Shown in pieces: positions 11,844 through 24,800 of a stretch of 64,000 bases of DNA. Each line of letters opens with the position of its first letter. Position 1 is the first letter of the stretch. This DNA comes from Linanthus parryae (lineage: Eukaryota; Streptophyta; Magnoliopsida; Ericales; Polemoniaceae), in contig JALGPY010000004.1 of the NCBI GenBank assembly GCA_023055425.1, positions 18,313,718 to 18,377,717 of the forward strand. Direction: 5' to 3'. The notes under the pieces were generated by a model. The model was given only the letters and a program-made list of their open reading frames with translations, was not told where the DNA came from and made no database searches. Made by a program: the position numbers and the translations under genes.

Positions 11844-13497
11844 TTGGAATTCTACAAAAGGAAAATACGTAAGTTTTAGTATTTGTGAATTTTTGACTAT
11901 ATTCAATAATGGCTAGTTTATCAAATATAGCTCCCACTATTTTTCTACGGATTAATAACCCTCAAGATATTAATGCGGAAAATATCCTTATATTTTCTAG
12001 TGGGCCAAGATCCATGTTTCATCTCCTTATGAGCTTGCTTTGGCAAGTCACCCATAATTTGACTATTTTAGGTAGTAACAATTCCAATTGCATCTCCATG
12101 CAACTTTTGGTTCAATTGGGCAAAATAACTCCTTATTTATCCATCCGCATGGATAATCCCAATTGATTGCCTCTAGGTTTTTTAATCATATTAATAGCCT
12201 AGTTGTGTTCAACCTCTTATTTAAACAGTTGCACATTACTTGCTTGTGCCATCGCATTCCATCATTATGAACCAAGTCGCCATGCTTTGGCACGCACGAC
12301 CTTGATAAATCATGATGATAATGAGTGTTTAAATAACGAGAAGGCAAGAACACAATATTTGAATTTTGAGGGATTTTAAATTCAATTTTAATTGTTTTGT
12401 TGATCAGTATCAACTAATCTATCTATTTGAGTTTGGGCACAACTCCAAATAATAGATACGGGTTGTCTAATTATCTTATTATCCTAATTGCATGCATCAT
12501 CCATACACCAACCACAAAATAATAAGACAATAAAATAAACAACCACAAAACAAAATAAAACGTGATGTGAATATGGCCTTTTCTAGACTAAGAAAATTCC
12601 AAGCCAATGGAATTATCTATGAACCCTAAAAGCAAACACATCTGCATGCGTCTTCATCTTATAGTCCATCCTTCATAGTCATGTGGAATGCTCCATGCTC
12701 CATCTTTTGTGGCTCCCTTTGGCTTTGGGATTCTTTTCTTCAATCTTGGCTAACAATCTACTCTATCTAGCACTAGCTAACAACTATACTAAATAAAATA
12801 ACTCTCACAAGTTGAGAAAAAAATGGCTCGCAGGCCATAAAACCCTAATTAATTATTACAATTAATTGATCAGCTCGCAGGCCGTAAACCAAACCACAAA
12901 ATTAAACATCCACATCAAACCACATCCTAAGGCCATATCCAATCACCATGCGATTTGCACATAAACAGCTAAAATTCAATTTTAATGCGCTTGGTCAATT
13001 TTAATTGATTTTAGGATTTTTTAGGGTCATAGGGCCCAAAAATCAAATTGCCCGGACCCAAAAAAGGACCGCAAAGGCCTTGGGCTGGCCGGCCCCTAGC
13101 CCAGGCGGCTAGGCCGCGGGCTAGGGCTGCCCCAGACCCTAGGCTGTGCCTTGCTTGGGCGGCAAGCAAGGAGGGGTGGTCCCCTAGGGGGCCGAACCTC
13201 CTTTGGGAGTTGTTTCTAAAACAACTCCCTTGCTTGGTGCCCAAGTTTGGTTGTTTCCTTGTATGGGAAGAACTCATTCTTTCCATAGGATGCCCAAACC
13301 CTAGATCGAAGATCCTAAAATTTCTCAAAATCACTAATTCATGCATCCAATGCAAAAACTTGGTCTTATTATGATTGATTATTGACAAATTGCATCATAT
13401 GCTTGATTTGTCTTGTTTTACGCGATAAACAATAAATTTAAAGTGTAAAACTATCAAAACGTAACTCATAAACCACGTTTATGCTCTACGACCTGTG
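11844..13497 (-). other. Copia A 5' leader, non-coding
   Basis: Untranslated leader of about 1.65 kb. It contains the conserved purine element AGTGGGAG (11928-11945), two copies of GCTCGCAGGCC(A/G)TAAA (12826-12842 and 12873-12888), and a GC-rich island at 13060-13210. The open frames at 13011-13388 and 13048-13374 lie on opposite strands over this island and have no family similarity I can see. Confidence 0.7.
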
Positions 13498-13509
13498 GCT
13501 CTGATACCA
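13498..13509 (-). other. Primer binding site of Copia A
   Basis: The minus strand reads TGGTATCAGAGC, the standard site for the 3' end of initiator tRNA-Met, one base after the end of the 5' LTR. Confidence 0.88.
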
Positions 13510-13510
13510 C

Positions 13511-14936
13511 TGAAGGATTTTGATCATGGATGCGCAACGGAAAAACAAACATAATCCATGCAATACCCTCCAAGGATCACAAGTCAAGAGACATAATGAT
13601 GGTAAGGGAAGAAATCTATTCACACACCTTTGGGTTTCTCCTGTGATGACTTCTAACGTGAATTGTATCACGTTCTCTATAGTTGATCCACGAGTATAGT
13701 TGAATTCTAGATATTCTTTATCCATTGTGCTAGCCCGGAATGGAGGAAGAGGAAGAAGAAATCACACAACGCGAGGAAACAAGGAGGTTCCTCCTCCTTG
13801 TATGGGCCGACGGGATGGGGCGGCGGCAAGGGGGGCGTGCATCTCTCTTGCTTGCTTGCTCTCTCTCCTTTTGTTCTCTCCCACTCAAGTTATGTTCTAA
13901 AAGGTCATAAGTGTGGGAAGGAAGGAAGGAGCATCGTTTATATAGTCCAACAAATCCTTGCCAACTACCTAAATGACCCATTCTAGTCCTACTAGAATTC
14001 GGTTTAGTCCCTTCCTTGCAAATTAGTCCTACTAAGTTTGCAAGGTGTTGCAAAGTGATCCTTCTAATTAATTAATCCTATTAATTAATTCCCAAATCTA
14101 GTTCAACTCTATATAGAGCGTGACCCCATAGGTTCTATCTAGTTGGTAGCAACAATTTGCTAATATGGAGCGGTTTCTAGCAAAACATCCATTCTAGCAA
14201 ACTAATAGAATAGTCATCCGACAAACCTTGTACAAGTAATTGTCTCATCCCTTTTTCTCTATATCCGGATTGGACACGAGACATACAAGTCACACTCGTA
14301 TATCCAATCCATAGTTTCTTGATCCATGGGAATAGCCTTATTCGTGCAAATAACATGAATATCCCATATTGATTTATTTGAGTCTGGCCAGACATTCTAT
14401 AAGAACTATCCCTCGAGTGGCCTAGGATATTTGCTCCCGTTATGTGGGAGGGACAATTTCTATCTACGTCCACTATGATCTCTAAGCTTTCTTCTTATTG
14501 TATCCGGTACACGCCTTTATAACTACGCAGTTACGGTGTATCGTTTCACGCTACCAAAATCACAATAATCCACAACTAGAATATCTAGTGACTTCAAGTC
14601 TAAGGATGACAATACCATTGCACCACGAGAAGCACTTGTGACTTAACATAACATGCATGTAGCCTTCTCGGAGATGGGTCAATCCGGTGTGCCATTACCC
14701 TTAATGCACACCCAATTGTTGGATCATGATATCTCCATATCAATCCAACCCCATACTAGTCTATAGATGATTGTCCCATTAATCATTATAGTGGACTAGG
14801 GATATTTAAGATAAACAACATGATTGTAAATCTAAGTACTTCATAATATTAAATATCCAATAAATAATACAATGAATGTTCTAGCCAAAATAAATTCATA
14901 CTAAACTAGATTGCCTCTAGGGCATATATTCCACCA
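13511..14936 (-). repeat. Copia A 5' LTR
   Basis: A 1426-bp LTR. A TATA box (minus strand TATATAAAC) lies at 13936-13945. The U3 start at 14936 reads TGGTGGAATAT, one change from the usual TGTTGG. Confidence 0.9.
13936..13945 (-). promoter_or_regulatory. TATA box in Copia A 5' LTR
   Basis: The minus-strand CTATATAAAC sits at the same place in the LTR as the TATATAAAGG of B and C. It should drive the full-length transcript. Confidence 0.6.
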
Positions 14937-14941
14937 ATTAA

Positions 14942-15795
14942 CACGTATATTCAATTTAATCCATCCGGTGTGTGACCCCATAGGTTTCTACTTAGTTGGT
15001 AGTAACTTATTACTAACATGGAGCGGTGTCTAGCAACATATCCATGCCACCCAACTAATAGAAACAAGTCATTGATCCTGACAAACCTTGTGCCCAATAT
15101 CACCTATTGTATTATCCCTTTGTCTCCATATCCGGATTGGACACGAGACATAATAGTCACACTCGTGTATCCAATCCATAGTTTCTCGATCCTGGGAATA
15201 TGCTTATGCAAGGAGATAACATCAATATCTCCATATTGATTTATCTGAGTCTGACCAGACATTCAATAAGCACCATCCCTCGAGTGGCCATGGATATTTG
15301 CTCCCATTATGCGGGAGGGACAAATCCTCTTTACCTCACTACGATCTCTAAGCTTGCTTCCTATCATGCCCGATAGCTATCTTTATAGTTGCCCGATTAA
15401 GGTGCAACGTTGGATAACATCAAAGCATGATATTCCACAACTAGAGTATCTAGAGACTTCAAGTCTAAGGATTACAATATTATTAGCACTACGATAAGCG
15501 ATTGTGATTTTATCATAATCTAATGTATCCTTCTCGTTGTGGGTCGATCCAGTATGCCATTACTCCTAAAGCATACCAATGTGTTAGACTTGATATCTCC
15601 ATATCAATCTACACACATACTAGTCTATATTTCATCGTCCTATTATCCAATATAATGGACTAGGGATATAGATAAACAACACATTGTATCTAAGGACTTC
15701 ATTTTATTAAATATCATAATAAATAATAAATGAATATTCTAGCCAAACATCGTTCATACTAAATATTGATTTCCTCTAGGACACCTATTCCAACA
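14942..15795 (-). repeat. Copia B 3' LTR, U3 part
   Basis: Continuation of the B 3' LTR after element A. It ends TATTCCAACA at 15795, next to the polypurine tract. Confidence 0.85.
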
Positions 15796-15808
15796 GTCTC
15801 CCACTTGC
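15796..15808 (-). other. Polypurine tract of Copia B
   Basis: Minus-strand GCAAGTGGGAGAC, identical to that of A and C, directly beside the 3' LTR. Confidence 0.85.
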
Positions 15809-15809
15809 A

Positions 15810-18800
15810 CTAGAGCCAATCGGGTGCATCTTGTATTCCTATATATCTAGTGTGCCCTTCATGGTTTCGCTGCGCAAGTGGCTTTGTGAGAGGATCTGAA
15901 AGATTCTCATTCGTTGGAATCTTGAACATCTTCACATCTCCTCTATCGATCATATCACGAATAAGATGGAATATCCTAAGTACATTCTTCGATTTCTGTT
16001 GTGATCTTGGTTCCTTGGCTTGTGCGTTCGCTCTGGAGTTTTAGCAATACAACTCCATGGGATCCACGATTGATAGGGACCACGGAGAGCTCATTGATAA
16101 ACTTCTTTATCCAAACTGCCTCTTTTGCAGCTTCCGCAGCAGCAAAGCTTCAGTTGTAGAATCAGCAACTGTCCCTTGCTTGGAACTCTTACAACTCACA
16201 ACTCCTCCATTCAGGCAAAACACGTATCCCAACTGCAATTTGTAGTCATATTTGTTAGTTTAGAAACTTGAATTAGTGTAACCAATTACACTCAGCTCTT
16301 CCTTACCTCCAAATATCAAGAACGCATCCTTAGTTATTCTCAAGTACTTTAGGACGTTCTTGAAAGCAATCCAGTGACTTTCATCCGGATTGGACTGATA
16401 TCTGCTTACCATACTCAACGCATATGATACGTCTGTTCTAGTACACAACATGGCATACATGATGGATCCTATGGCCGAAGCATAGGGTATCCTAATCATG
16501 CGGTCCTTCTCAATCTCATTGGAAGGACAATCAGTCCTAGAGAGAGTTACTCCATGCGACATGGGAAAGAATCCCTTCTTGAAATCTTGCATGTTTAACC
16601 TTTGCAACACCTTGTCAATATATGTACTTGAATTAGGCCGAGTAGCTTTCTACATCTATCCCTATAGATCTATATACCAAGTATATAAGCCGCATCCCCT
16701 AAGTCCTTCATTCCGAAACACTTTCCTAGCCAAACTTTAACAAATTGCAAAGTAGGAATATCATTTCCAATGAGTAGTATGTCATCCACATACAAGACCA
16801 GAAACACAACTCCTTGACTGCGTTCTTGATGAAGTCAAACTCCTTGACCGCGTAATCAAAACGTCGATTCCAACTCCTAGAAGCTTGCTTTAATCCATAA
16901 ATGGATTGTTGCAGCTTACAGACTTTATTGGGCTGCAATAGCAAGTATGATTCGAATGGATTTAGTCATGGCGACTGGTGAAAAGGTCTCATCATAGTCA
17001 ATACCATGAATCTGTCTATGACCTTTAGCCACCAATGGCCCCTTGTAGGAAAATACCTTGCCATCCATGTCAGCCTTCTTCTTGAAGACCCACTTGCACC
17101 CTATGGGCCGATCCCCTTCAGGTAGTTCCACCAAAGTCCATACTTTGTTGGTATACATGGATTCCATTTCAGATCTCATGTCTTTTAGCCACTTCTTGGA
17201 GTGTGGGCCTTTCATGGCCTCCCCTTAGGTTGCAGGCTCATCATCCATGAGTGGTATGTCATCGGGCTCAGTCATGAGAAGTCTGTACCTCTCTGGCTCA
17301 TGACGTACCCTTCCTAACCTACGGATTTCTCTTGTCACCTGAACAGGTTCTTCCACAACACCTTGCGGTTCCTGATCATGTTCCATCATCAATTCAATGA
17401 TTTGTGGTTCTTGAATTTCTTCAAGTTCTACAGTCCTCCCACTTGCTTCGTTAGAGACTAGCTCTGTTTCTAGAAAGACTCTGGTCCGAGCTACAAACAC
17501 TTTGTTCCAGTTGGATTGTAGAAATATTATCCTTTCATTTCCTTAGGATATCCCACAAAATAACACTTATCCACTTTGGGCACGAACTTTTCTGTTTGTG
17601 AACGCTTTACATAGACATCGCAACACCAAATCTTTATAAACGAGACTGTGGGACACTTCCCAGTCCATATCTCATATGGTGTCTTCAGGACTGATTTGGA
17701 TGGAACATGATTAATGGTAAAAGCTGGAGTCAGTAGAGCATGTCCCCAAAATGATTTTGGGAATATCCGTTTGACACATCATAGATCGCACCATATCTAG
17801 TAGTATGCGATTCCTCCTCTCGGATACGCCATTCCATTGGGGCGTTCTAGGTGGAGTGAGTTGGGATACTATCCCACACTCTCTAAGATACTCGTCAAAC
17901 TCTTGGCTCAAGTATTCTCATCCACGATCCGATCGCAAAGCCTTAATACTTTTACCAAGTTGATTCTCTACTTCATTCTTGAATTCCTTAAACAATTCAG
18001 AGGATTCAGATTTGGCCTTCATAAGGTATACAAATCCATATCTAGTGAAATCACCAGTAAACGTAATGAAGTAGGTGTAACCACATCTGGCAGGCGTGGG
18101 AAACGGCCCACATACATCGATATGTATGAGTGCTAGTAACTCACTAGTCCTCTCACCTTTCTTATTGAAAAGGTAATTTGTCATTTTTCCTAATAAACAA
18201 GACTCGCATGTCTCATATGATTCCAAATAAAATGAGTCCAGAAGTCCATACTTATGGAGTCTAGATATGCGTTTCTCGTTTATATGGCCTAAACGACAGT
18301 GCCATAGATATGTAGGATTTAAATCATTAGCTTTAATCCTTTTAGTATTTATGTTATATATGGAATTATTTAGATCAAGGATATACAATCCATTAGACAA
18401 ATGCGCACTAAAATAATGCATACTATCAAAAATAAAATGGAGCAACACTTCTCCTTTACTGAAATAAAAAAAACCCTTCTCGTCCAAACCAGAAATGGAA
18501 ATAATGTTTCTGCTCATAGCAGGCACATAATAGCAATTGTCTAACTCTAAAATAAGTCCAGAAGGAAAAGATAGTTCATAAACGCCTATAGCTAATGCAT
18601 CAAATTTTGCTCCATTCCCGACGCCCAGATCTATCTCCCCTTTAGCCAATCTTTTACTTCTTTTTAAATCCTGCACATTTCGACAAATGTGAGATCCACA
18701 TCGAGTATCCAATACCCAAGATGAAGAAACAGATAGATTGACGTCTATAACAAAAATACCTGGTGGTGGTGGAATCACTATTCCAAGCTTCTTATCCTTC

Positions 18801-19596
18801 GGATAGTTGGGGCAATTCCTCATCCAGTGACCCGGCTGGCTATAGTAGTGACAATCACCTTTAGCCACACCCCACTAGGATTTAGGGCTTTCTTGTACTT
18901 TGCAACTTTCTTGCGCTTTACTTTAGAAGAGGAGGCAACTCCCTTGCCCTTCCTCTTGTTCACCATCATTATGGTCTTGCTATTGCCTTTGTTGATGCTC
19001 TGTTCAGCTGTATTTAGCATGTTCAGCAAGTCTGGCAGAGTCTTACTGATCTCGTTCATGTTATAGTTCATGATGAACTGGTTATAAATGTCAGGCAATG
19101 ATTTCAAGACAAGATCAGTAGCCATATCTTGGCCGAGTGGGAACCCCAGTCTCGTGAGGTTTTCAACGTACCCGATCATTCATAGTACATGAGGCCCATC
19201 TGGGTTCCCTTCTGCGAGATTGCTCTTGAATAGTGCTTTGGAAACTTCATACCTATCATGCCTTGCATGTTCCTGAAACAAATGTTTCAAGTGTATGATT
19301 ATATCATAGGCTTCCATGCTTTCATGTTGCTTCTGAAGCTCATAGGTCATGGTGCAGAGCATGAGACAAGTCACATCATTGGAATCATCTATATGTTTCT
19401 GATGTGCGCTCACGGCAACTAGAAAAGACTCATCCTGGGATGGTTCTGGAATAGGATTGTCTAAGATGTACAATTTCTTTTTTGGCTTAAGGACGATCCT
19501 TAAGTTTCTGTACCAACCAAGGAAACTTGTTCTAGACAGTTTGTCCTTTTCAAGGACAGATCGCTGGGACAAAGTCGATATGTGATTGTTTTCCAT
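15810..19596 (-). pseudogene. Copia B gag-pol, heavily decayed
   Basis: The start at 19596 (MENNHIS) is chosen by alignment with C. Pieces in order are gag 19180-19596 and 18820-19179, zinc knuckle/protease/integrase start 17918-18868, integrase core 17711-17911, linker 17225-17500, reverse transcriptase 16925-17215 and 16726-16944, and RNase H 16260-16610. The zinc knuckle has lost its second cysteine (CHYYSQPGHW). The protease reads LDTR. A deletion of roughly 120 bp near 16930 removes the first catalytic aspartate region of reverse transcriptase (QMDVKTAFLYG in C). YVDD survives near 16781. Many further frameshifts; dead. Confidence 0.85.
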
Positions 19597-20408
19597 TTGG
19601 AATTCTACAAAACGATAAATACGCAATTTTAGTATTTTGAACAATTTAACTATATTCAACAATGGCTAGGTTATTAAATATAGCTCCCACTATTTTTCTG
19701 GGATTAATATCCCTTACTATTAATGCGGAAAATATCATACATATTTTCTAGTGAGTCCATAATCCATATTTCACTTCTTCTTGAGCTTGCTTTGGCAAGT
19801 CACCCAAGAATTGGTTATTTAGGAAGGAACCATTCCAATGTATCCTATGCAACTCTTGGTCGAATTAGGCGAATAATTTATTATTATTTATCCTTTAGAT
19901 AACACCTAATTGTCATGCCTCTAGGCTCATCAATCCAATTGATTTTGCCTAGTTGCGCCCAACCTCTTACTTCAACTATCACACATTACTTGCTTGTGTC
20001 GTCCTCAAAACATCAAGGTAAATTAAAACACCTTGCTTTGGCAAGATCGAATTTAATAGACCTTGATCATGAAGGGTGTTTAGCCAAGAGAAGGCAAAAC
20101 ACAATATTTCCATTAGGAATTTAATAGTCATTATTCCTTTGGTTGATCCCATCAACATGATCTATTTATTTGGGTTGGGAAATCCCCAATAAAAGATCAA
20201 ACTTGTATATTATTATCTTGTTAACGTTTTGCTAGTATCACCTTGCACACAAAAATAAATTACAAGACATAAATAATAAACATCCACAAAAGAAAAATTA
20301 ACGTGGCATGGATATGGCACCTAGACTAAGATATTACCAAGCCAGTGATAATATCTGTATTCCCTAAAGTGTCAAGCTCATCTCCATGTGCTCCACCATA
20401 GCTGCACG
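19597..20408 (-). other. Copia B 5' leader, first part
   Basis: Non-coding leader with the conserved purine element at 19681-19697. It is interrupted by element C after the GCACG target site (20404-20408). Confidence 0.75.
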
Positions 20409-21837
20409 TGTAGGGTTTTGATTCATGGATCGCGCAAACGGAAGCATAATCAAACAAACAACCATGCAAAACCCTCCAAGGATCACAAGTCTAGATGCAT
20501 AACGATAGTGAAGGTAAGAAATCATAAACACACCTTTGGGTTCTCCTTGATGACTTCAAACGCGAATAGTGTCACGTTCTCTATAGTTGATCCACGCCTA
20601 GAGTTGATCCTAGATCTCCAATCACCTTGGTGCTAGCCCGGATTGAAAGGAGGGTGAAGGAATCACGCAAAACGAGACACCAAAAGGGGGTTCGGCCCTT
20701 TGTGGCGTCGGGGACAAGGGGCGGCGGCAATAGGGGCGGCGTCCCTCTTTGCTTGCTCTCTCTCTCCTTTGTTCTCTCCTACTCTTGTTATGTTCTCTCT
20801 AGAGCATAAAAGTGTGTAGGGAAGGAAGGAGGAGGGTCCTTTATATAGTCCAACAACTCCTTGTTAACTACCTAAAGGACTTATTCTAGTCCTACTAGAA
20901 TTCAATTTAGTCCCTTCCTTGCAAATTAGTCCCTACTAAGTTTGCAAGGGTTTGCAAAGTGATCCTTCTAATTAATTAATCCAATTAATTAATTCCACAA
21001 TCTAGTACAACTCTATATAGCGTGTGACCCCATAGGTTCTATCTAGTTGGTAGCAACTCTTTGCTAATATGGAGCGGTTTCTAGCAAAACATCCATTCTA
21101 GCCAACTAATAGAATAGTCATCTAGACAACCTTGTACAAGTAATTGTCTCATCCCTTTGCCTCCATATCCGGATTGGACACGAGACATACAAGTCACACT
21201 CGTATATCCAATCCCTAGTTTCTCGATCCATGGAATAGCCTTATTCGTGCAAATAACATCAATATCTCATATATTGATTTATTTGAGTCTGGCCAGACAT
21301 TCTATAAGCACTATCCTCGAGTGGCCTTGGATATTTGCTCCCGTTATGTGGGAGGGGCAAATCCTCTCTACGTCCACTACGATCTCTAAGCTTGCTTCTC
21401 ATTGTATCCAGTACACGCCTTTATAACTACCCAGTTACGGTGTAGCGTTTAACGCTACCAAGATCACAATGATCCACAACTAGAATATCTAGTGACTTCA
21501 AGTCTAAGGATGACAATACCATTGTACCCGAGAAGCACTTGTGACTCAACATAACGTGTATGTAGCCTTCTCGGTAATGGGTCAATCCAGTGCAACATTC
21601 CGTAATGCACACCTATGTGTTGGATCGTGATATCTCCATATCAATCCAACCCCATACTAGTCTATAGATGATTGTCCCATTCAATCATTATACTTGACTA
21701 GGGATATTTAAGATAAACAACGCAATTGTAAATCTAAGGACTTCATTATATTAAATATCCAATAAATAATAAATGAAATTCTAGCCAATTACAAATTCAT
21801 ACTAAACTAGATTGCCTCTAGGGCATCTATTCCAACA
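20409..21837 (-). repeat. Copia C 3' LTR
   Basis: A 1429-bp LTR starting TGTAGGG and ending CCAACA on the plus strand. A TATA box (minus strand TATATAAAGG) is at 20838-20847. It contains short open frames (20388-20636, 20627-20809, 21157-21426, 21427-21612) that recur in the other LTR and have no protein similarity I recognise. Confidence 0.93.
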
Positions 21838-21850
21838 GTCTCCCACTTGC
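21838..21850 (-). other. Polypurine tract of Copia C
   Basis: Minus-strand GCAAGTGGGAGAC next to the 3' LTR. Confidence 0.88.
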
Positions 21851-21851
21851 A

Positions 21852-24800
21852 CTAGAGCCAATCTGGCGCATCTCGTATGCCCATACTCCTAGTGTGCCCT
21901 TCATGCTTCCACTGCGTGAGAGGCTTTGTAAGCGGGTCTGACAGATTATCATCTGTAGGAATCTTGCATATCCGAACGTCTCCTCTATCGACAATATCTC
22001 GAATCAGATGAAACTTCCTGAGCACATGCTTGGATTTCTGGTGCGATCTGGGTTCCTTTGATTGCGCGATCGCCCCAGTGTTGTCACAGAACAACTCCAC
22101 TGGATCCGCAATGCTAGGGACCACACCAAGTTCAGAAACAAACTTTCTGATCCAAACAGCCTCCTTTGCTGCGCCATTTGCAGCAATGTACTCAGCCTCT
22201 GTTTGTAGAATCAGCTACCGTCTCTTGCTTGGAACTCTTCCAGCTCACCGCTGCTCCATTCAGGCAAAACACATATCCCGACTGTGATCTAAAGTCATCT
22301 CTATCGGTTTGGAAGCTTGCATCAGTGTAACCCCTTACACGCAACTCTTCCTCACCGCCAAACATCAAGAAGGCATCCTTAGTTCTTCTCAAGTACTTTA
22401 GGATGTTCTTGACAGCAATCCAGTGACTCTCACCTGGATTGGATTGGTATCTGCTTGTCATACTCAAGGCATATGACACATCTGGTCTAGTACATAACAT
22501 GGCGTACATGATGGATCCTATGGCCGAGGCATAGGGAATCCTACTCATGCGTTCCTTCTCAATCTCATTGGAAGGACAACCACTCTTCGAAAGAGTGATT
22601 CCATGTGACATGGGCAAGAATCCCTTCTTGGAATCTTGCATGTTGAACCGTTTCAACACCTTGTCAATATATGTACTTTGACTTAGGCCTAGCAACCTTT
22701 TAGATCTATCTCTATAGATCTTTATACCAAGTATATAGGCTGCTTCCCCTAAGTCCTTCATTGAGAAACACTTTCCTAGCCAATCTTTCACAGATTGCAG
22801 CATGGGAATGTCGTTTCCAATGAGTAGTATGTCATCCACATACAAGACCAGAAAAGCTACAGAGCTCCCACTAACCTTCTTGTAGACACAAGACTCATCT
22901 TCGTTTCTGATGAAGCCAAACTCTTTGACCACTTCATCAAAACGTCGATTCCAACTCCTAGAAGCTTGCTTCAATCCATAAATGGATCGTTGCAGCTTAC
23001 AGACTTTGTTGGCTTGCTTTGGATCCTCAAAACCCTCCGGCTGTATCATATACACGTCCTCGAGGAGATTCCCATAAAGGAATGCTGTTTTGACATCCAT
23101 CTGCCAAATCTCATAGTCGTAGTATGCTGCAATTGCAAGTAGGATTCGGATGGATTTGGTCATAGCGACTGGTGAAAAGGTTTCATCATAGTCAATACCA
23201 TGAATCTGTCTGAATCCTTTAGCCACCAATCGGCCCTTATAGGTAATCACATTACCATCCATGTCGATCTTCTTCTTGAAGACCCACTTGCACCCTATGG
23301 GCCGCGCCCCATCAGGTGGTTCCACCAAAGTCCATACTTTGTTGGTATACATGGATTCCATCTCGGATCTCATGGCCTCAAGCCACTTCTGTGAGTCTGG
23401 GCCATTCATGGCCTCCTCATAGGTAGTAGGCTCATCATCTATGAGCATCGTGTCACCGGAATCAGTTACGAGAAGTCCGTACCTCTCGGGTTCCTGGCGC
23501 ACTCTACTAGATCTACGAAGCTCTTGTGTTACCTGAACAGGTGGATCCACAACTGCTTGTGATTCCTGTTCTTGTTCCATAATCGGTTCTGTGATTTGTG
23601 GTTCTTGAACTTCTTCAAGTTCTACATTCCTCCCACTTGCTTCTTTAGAGACAAACTCTCTTTCTAGAAACACGCCGGTCCGAGCAACAAACACTTTGTT
23701 CTCGGTTGGATTGTAGAAGTAGTATCCCTTAGTTTCCATAGGGTACCCCACAAATTTACACTTATCCGATTTAGGCCCTAGCTTGTCTGATTGTAAACGT
23801 TTTACATAGACATCGCAGCCCCAAATCCTCATGAACGACAGTGTGGGACGCCTCCCACTCCACATCTCATATGGTGTCTTCATGACTGATTTAGATGGAA
23901 CACGGTTAATGGTGAAAGCTGCACTTAATAGAGCGTAGCCCCAAAATGATAATGGAAGATCAGTTTGACACATCATAGACCGAACCATATCCAATAGGGT
24001 TCGGTTCCTCCTCTCGGACACGCCATTCCATTGTGGCGTTCCGGGTGGAGTGAGTTGGGACACGATCCCACACTCTCTAAGATAGTCGTCAAACTCTTGA
24101 CTCAAGTATTCTCCTCCACGATCCGATCGTAGAGCCTTGATACTTTTGCCAAGTTGCTTCTCTACTTCATTCTTGAATTCTTTGAACACTTCAAAGGACT
24201 CGGATTTTGCCCTCATAAGGTACACAAATCCATATCTACTGTAATCATCAGTAAACGTAATGAAGTAGACATAACCACCCCTGGCAGGCGTGGCAAATGG
24301 CCCACACACATCGGTATGTATGAGCGCCAATTGCTCACTAGTCCTCTCTCCTTTCTTATTGAAAGGGGACTTTGTCATTTTTCCCAATAAACAAGCCTCA
24401 CATGTCTCATATGATTCAAAATCAAATGAGTCTAGCAATCCATCCTTATGGAGTCTAGATACACGTTTCTCATTTATGTGGCCTAAACGACAGTGCCATA
24501 AATAAGCAGGATTTAAATCATTTATTTTAATCCGCTTGGTATTAATGTTGTAGACAGGATTACTTAGATCAAGGACATAAAGTCCATTAAATAATTGCGC
24601 ACTGAAATAGTGAATATTATTCAAATAAAAGGAACAACAATTGTTCTTTATTGAAATAATAAAACCTTCCTTGTCCAAACAAGAAATAGAAATAATGTTT
24701 CTGCTCATAGCAGGCACAAAATAGCAATTATTTAATTCTAAAACTAATCCTGAGGGCAGAGATAGCTCGCACACGCCTATGGCCAACGCAGCAACCTTTG

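Larger units (their letters stand above)
6520..14936 (-). mobile_element. Ty1/Copia retrotransposon A
   Basis: A complete but inactivated element, TGAAGG...CCACCA, flanked by perfect ATTAA duplications at 6515-6519 and 14937-14941. The order on the minus strand is 5' LTR 13511-14936, primer site 13498-13509, leader, gag-pol, polypurine tract 7881-7893, 3' LTR 6520-7880. It is the same family as C, and most gag-pol words agree. It lies inside the 3' LTR of B. Several stops and frameshifts and an altered protease motif make it non-autonomous. Confidence 0.92.

Noticed and set aside
13011..13388. Opposed frames over the GC-rich leader of A (and 26966-27373 in C)
   Set aside because: GC-rich DNA has few stops; no conserved codons between A and C beyond nucleotide similarity.
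20388..21612. Four short open frames repeated at 27493-28687
   Set aside because: They are the two LTRs of element C; the duplication is structural and the frames match no protein family.
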